Shown here in pieces: positions 37,433 through 38,833 of a DNA stretch of 38,833 nt; positions within the stretch are counted from its first letter, which is position 1; every line of letters begins with the position of its first letter. The stretch spans positions 1 to 38,833 of the forward strand of contig CANRHE010000007.1 in the NCBI GenBank assembly GCA_947630335.1, written 5' to 3'. The position numbers and the translations under genes were made by a program. The notes beneath the pieces are model-generated. The model did not search any database. It was not told where the DNA came from and worked only from the letters and a program-made list of their open reading frames with translations. This DNA is from an uncultured Sphingobacterium sp. (GTDB lineage: Bacteria > Bacteroidota > Bacteroidia > Sphingobacteriales > Sphingobacteriaceae).

Positions 37433-38677
37433 ATGAATATACTTAAATTTATAACAGCAGGATCTGTAGATGATGGGAAAAGTACCCTGATAGGACGTCT
37501 ATTGTACGATACAAATTCTATTTTGGATGACCAACTCGAAGCAATTCAGAAAGCAAATCGAAAGAATGATGATGGTACTGTTGACTTAGCTATTTTGACC
37601 GACGGCTTAAAGGCAGAGCGTGAACAAGGTATTACAATTGACGTAGCCTATAAATACTTCCAGACAGATAGACGAAAATTTATTATTGCAGATGCTCCGG
37701 GACATATTCAATATACTCGAAATATGATTACAGGTGCGTCAAACTCTGATCTCATTATTATTCTAGTTGATGCGCGAAAAGGGATTATTGAGCAAACTAA
37801 GCGACATTCTTTTATCGCTAAATTATTATCCATAAGCAGAGTATTAGTATGTGTTAATAAAATGGATATGGTCGGATACGACGAGCTTGTATTTGAACAA
37901 ATAAAAGCTGATTACTTGCAAATCGCAAATAATTTAGGCTTGGTTGGAGTCGATTTTCTACCCGTGTCCGCTCTGAAAGGCGATAATATTGTCGTTAAGT
38001 CCACCAGAATGGATTGGTATCAAGGAAGTACATTATTAGAGTATTTGGAAGAGATTCAGATGGAGGATCATATAGCAGAGACTTGGCGATTTCCAGTTCA
38101 ATGGGTTGTTAGGCCACAGTCTGACGAATTGCCGGACTATAGGGGGTATGCCGGTCGATTGATCGGTAGTGGTATAGAAGTGGGCGAAGAAGTAATCGTA
38201 TTACCATCAGGCATCAAGAGTCGAATTGCAGCAATTGAGTTTGATCAAAAAGATGTAAGCAAGCCCGAAGACGGTCAATCCTTAGTGATTCACCTCAAAG
38301 ATGATGTAGATATCTCTAGAGGTGATTTTATTGTGAGCAACGCACATGTTCCCCATACATCTCGTAGTTTTGAAGCTAACCTTTCCTGGTTTGATAATAA
38401 GCCATTGGATACCAATCAAGTGTACCTGCTGCAATATCATTCTCGACTTACAAAGATCAAAATACCCCAGATATTATATAAATATGATATTAATACGCAA
38501 GAATTACTTTATGACACGTCGATACATATGAATGATATTGGTCGCGTGACTGTGAAGGCTGCTGAGGAGGTGGTTTTTGATTTAAACAGTGAGTTTTCGA
38601 AGAATGCTAGAGCGATTATTATTGATCCACGTAATAATCTAACGATTGCAGCATTAACAATAGAAGAAGTGGTATAG
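37433..38677 (+). CDS. cysN: Sulfate adenylyltransferase subunit 1 (GTPase)
   Basis: MNILKFITAGSVDDGKSTLIGRLLYD, ERGITIDVAYK-like block (EQGITIDVAYKYF), DAPGHIQYTRNM; true start 37433, the ORF-track start at 37346 overlaps cysD. Confidence 0.95.
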   Translation: MNILKFITAGSVDDGKSTLIGRLLYDTNSILDDQLEAIQKANRKNDDGTVDLAILTDGLKAEREQGITIDVAYKYFQTDRRKFIIADAPGHIQYTRNMITGASNSDLIIILVDARKGIIEQTKRHSFIAKLLSISRVLVCVNKMDMVGYDELVFEQIKADYLQIANNLGLVGVDFLPVSALKGDNIVVKSTRMDWYQGSTLLEYLEEIQMEDHIAETWRFPVQWVVRPQSDELPDYRGYAGRLIGSGIEVGEEVIVLPSGIKSRIAAIEFDQKDVSKPEDGQSLVIHLKDDVDISRGDFIVSNAHVPHTSRSFEANLSWFDNKPLDTNQVYLLQYHSRLTKIKIPQILYKYDINTQELLYDTSIHMNDIGRVTVKAAEEVVFDLNSEFSKNARAIIIDPRNNLTIAALTIEEVV

Positions 38678-38710
38678 AATGATTCATTTTGAATTATTTC
38701 TTTACATATA

Positions 38711-38741
38711 TTGATTGTTTAAAAAAATAAATCTATCTTTG
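38711..38741 (+). promoter_or_regulatory. Bacteroidota-type promoter of rplU
   Basis: TTG-N20-TATCTTTG, 37 bp upstream of the rplU ATG. Confidence 0.7.
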
Positions 38742-38777
38742 CAGTTCATTAAAAATAATTAACAAATTTATATAACA

Positions 38778-38833
38778 ATGTACGCAATAGTAAATATAGC
38801 AGGACAGCAATTTAAAGTTGCTAAAGACCAGTA
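38778..38833 (+). CDS. rplU: 50S ribosomal protein L21, N-terminal fragment cut by window edge
   Basis: MYAIVNIAGQQFKVAKDQ. Confidence 0.9.
   Translation, partial: MYAIVNIAGQQFKVAKDQ

Noticed and set aside
1-38833. CRISPR arrays, transposases, integrases, prophage or toxin-antitoxin modules
   Set aside because: Looked for repeats with regular spacing and for transposase/integrase/phage motifs in the ORF translations; none found. The tRNA-Asn has no adjacent integrase or flanking repeat of its 3' end.

Overview
The window is a 38.8 kb low-GC chromosomal segment from a Bacteroidota genome, probably Sphingobacteriaceae (genus assignment is inference from protein style and TTG-N20-TAnnTTTG promoters). 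Most of it is housekeeping. Left to right: start of succinate dehydrogenase cytochrome b (runs off the left edge), outer-membrane beta-barrel protein, CsbD-like protein, CsaA, TadA-like deaminase, Fe/Mn superoxide dismutase, AraC regulator, P5C dehydrogenase, DUF5687/ABC exporter pair, a heme-acquisition locus (AraC regulator, DUF6607, TonB receptor, HmuY), a dicarboxylate/amino-acid symporter, recA, nth, tRNA-Asn, PfkB kinase, cytochrome b5-like protein plus ECF sigma, murB, TetR, YpdA, FUSC, S9 peptidase, folB, hsp20, an Ntn amidohydrolase, pstSCAB, a six-gene sulfate assimilation/siroheme operon, and the start of rplU. No mobile elements, CRISPR arrays or rRNA were seen. The best leads are the sulfite reductase fused to a HEPN-like domain that lacks the nuclease motif, the DUF6607 gene inside the heme locus, an EF-hand-like loop in PstS, several candidate operators (CsoR-like dyad and sigma54-like element before hsp20; dyads between pstS and the cys operon; dyad upstream of sdhC), and an 11-bp tandem repeat island. 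No database search was run; family names come from reading the translated proteins.
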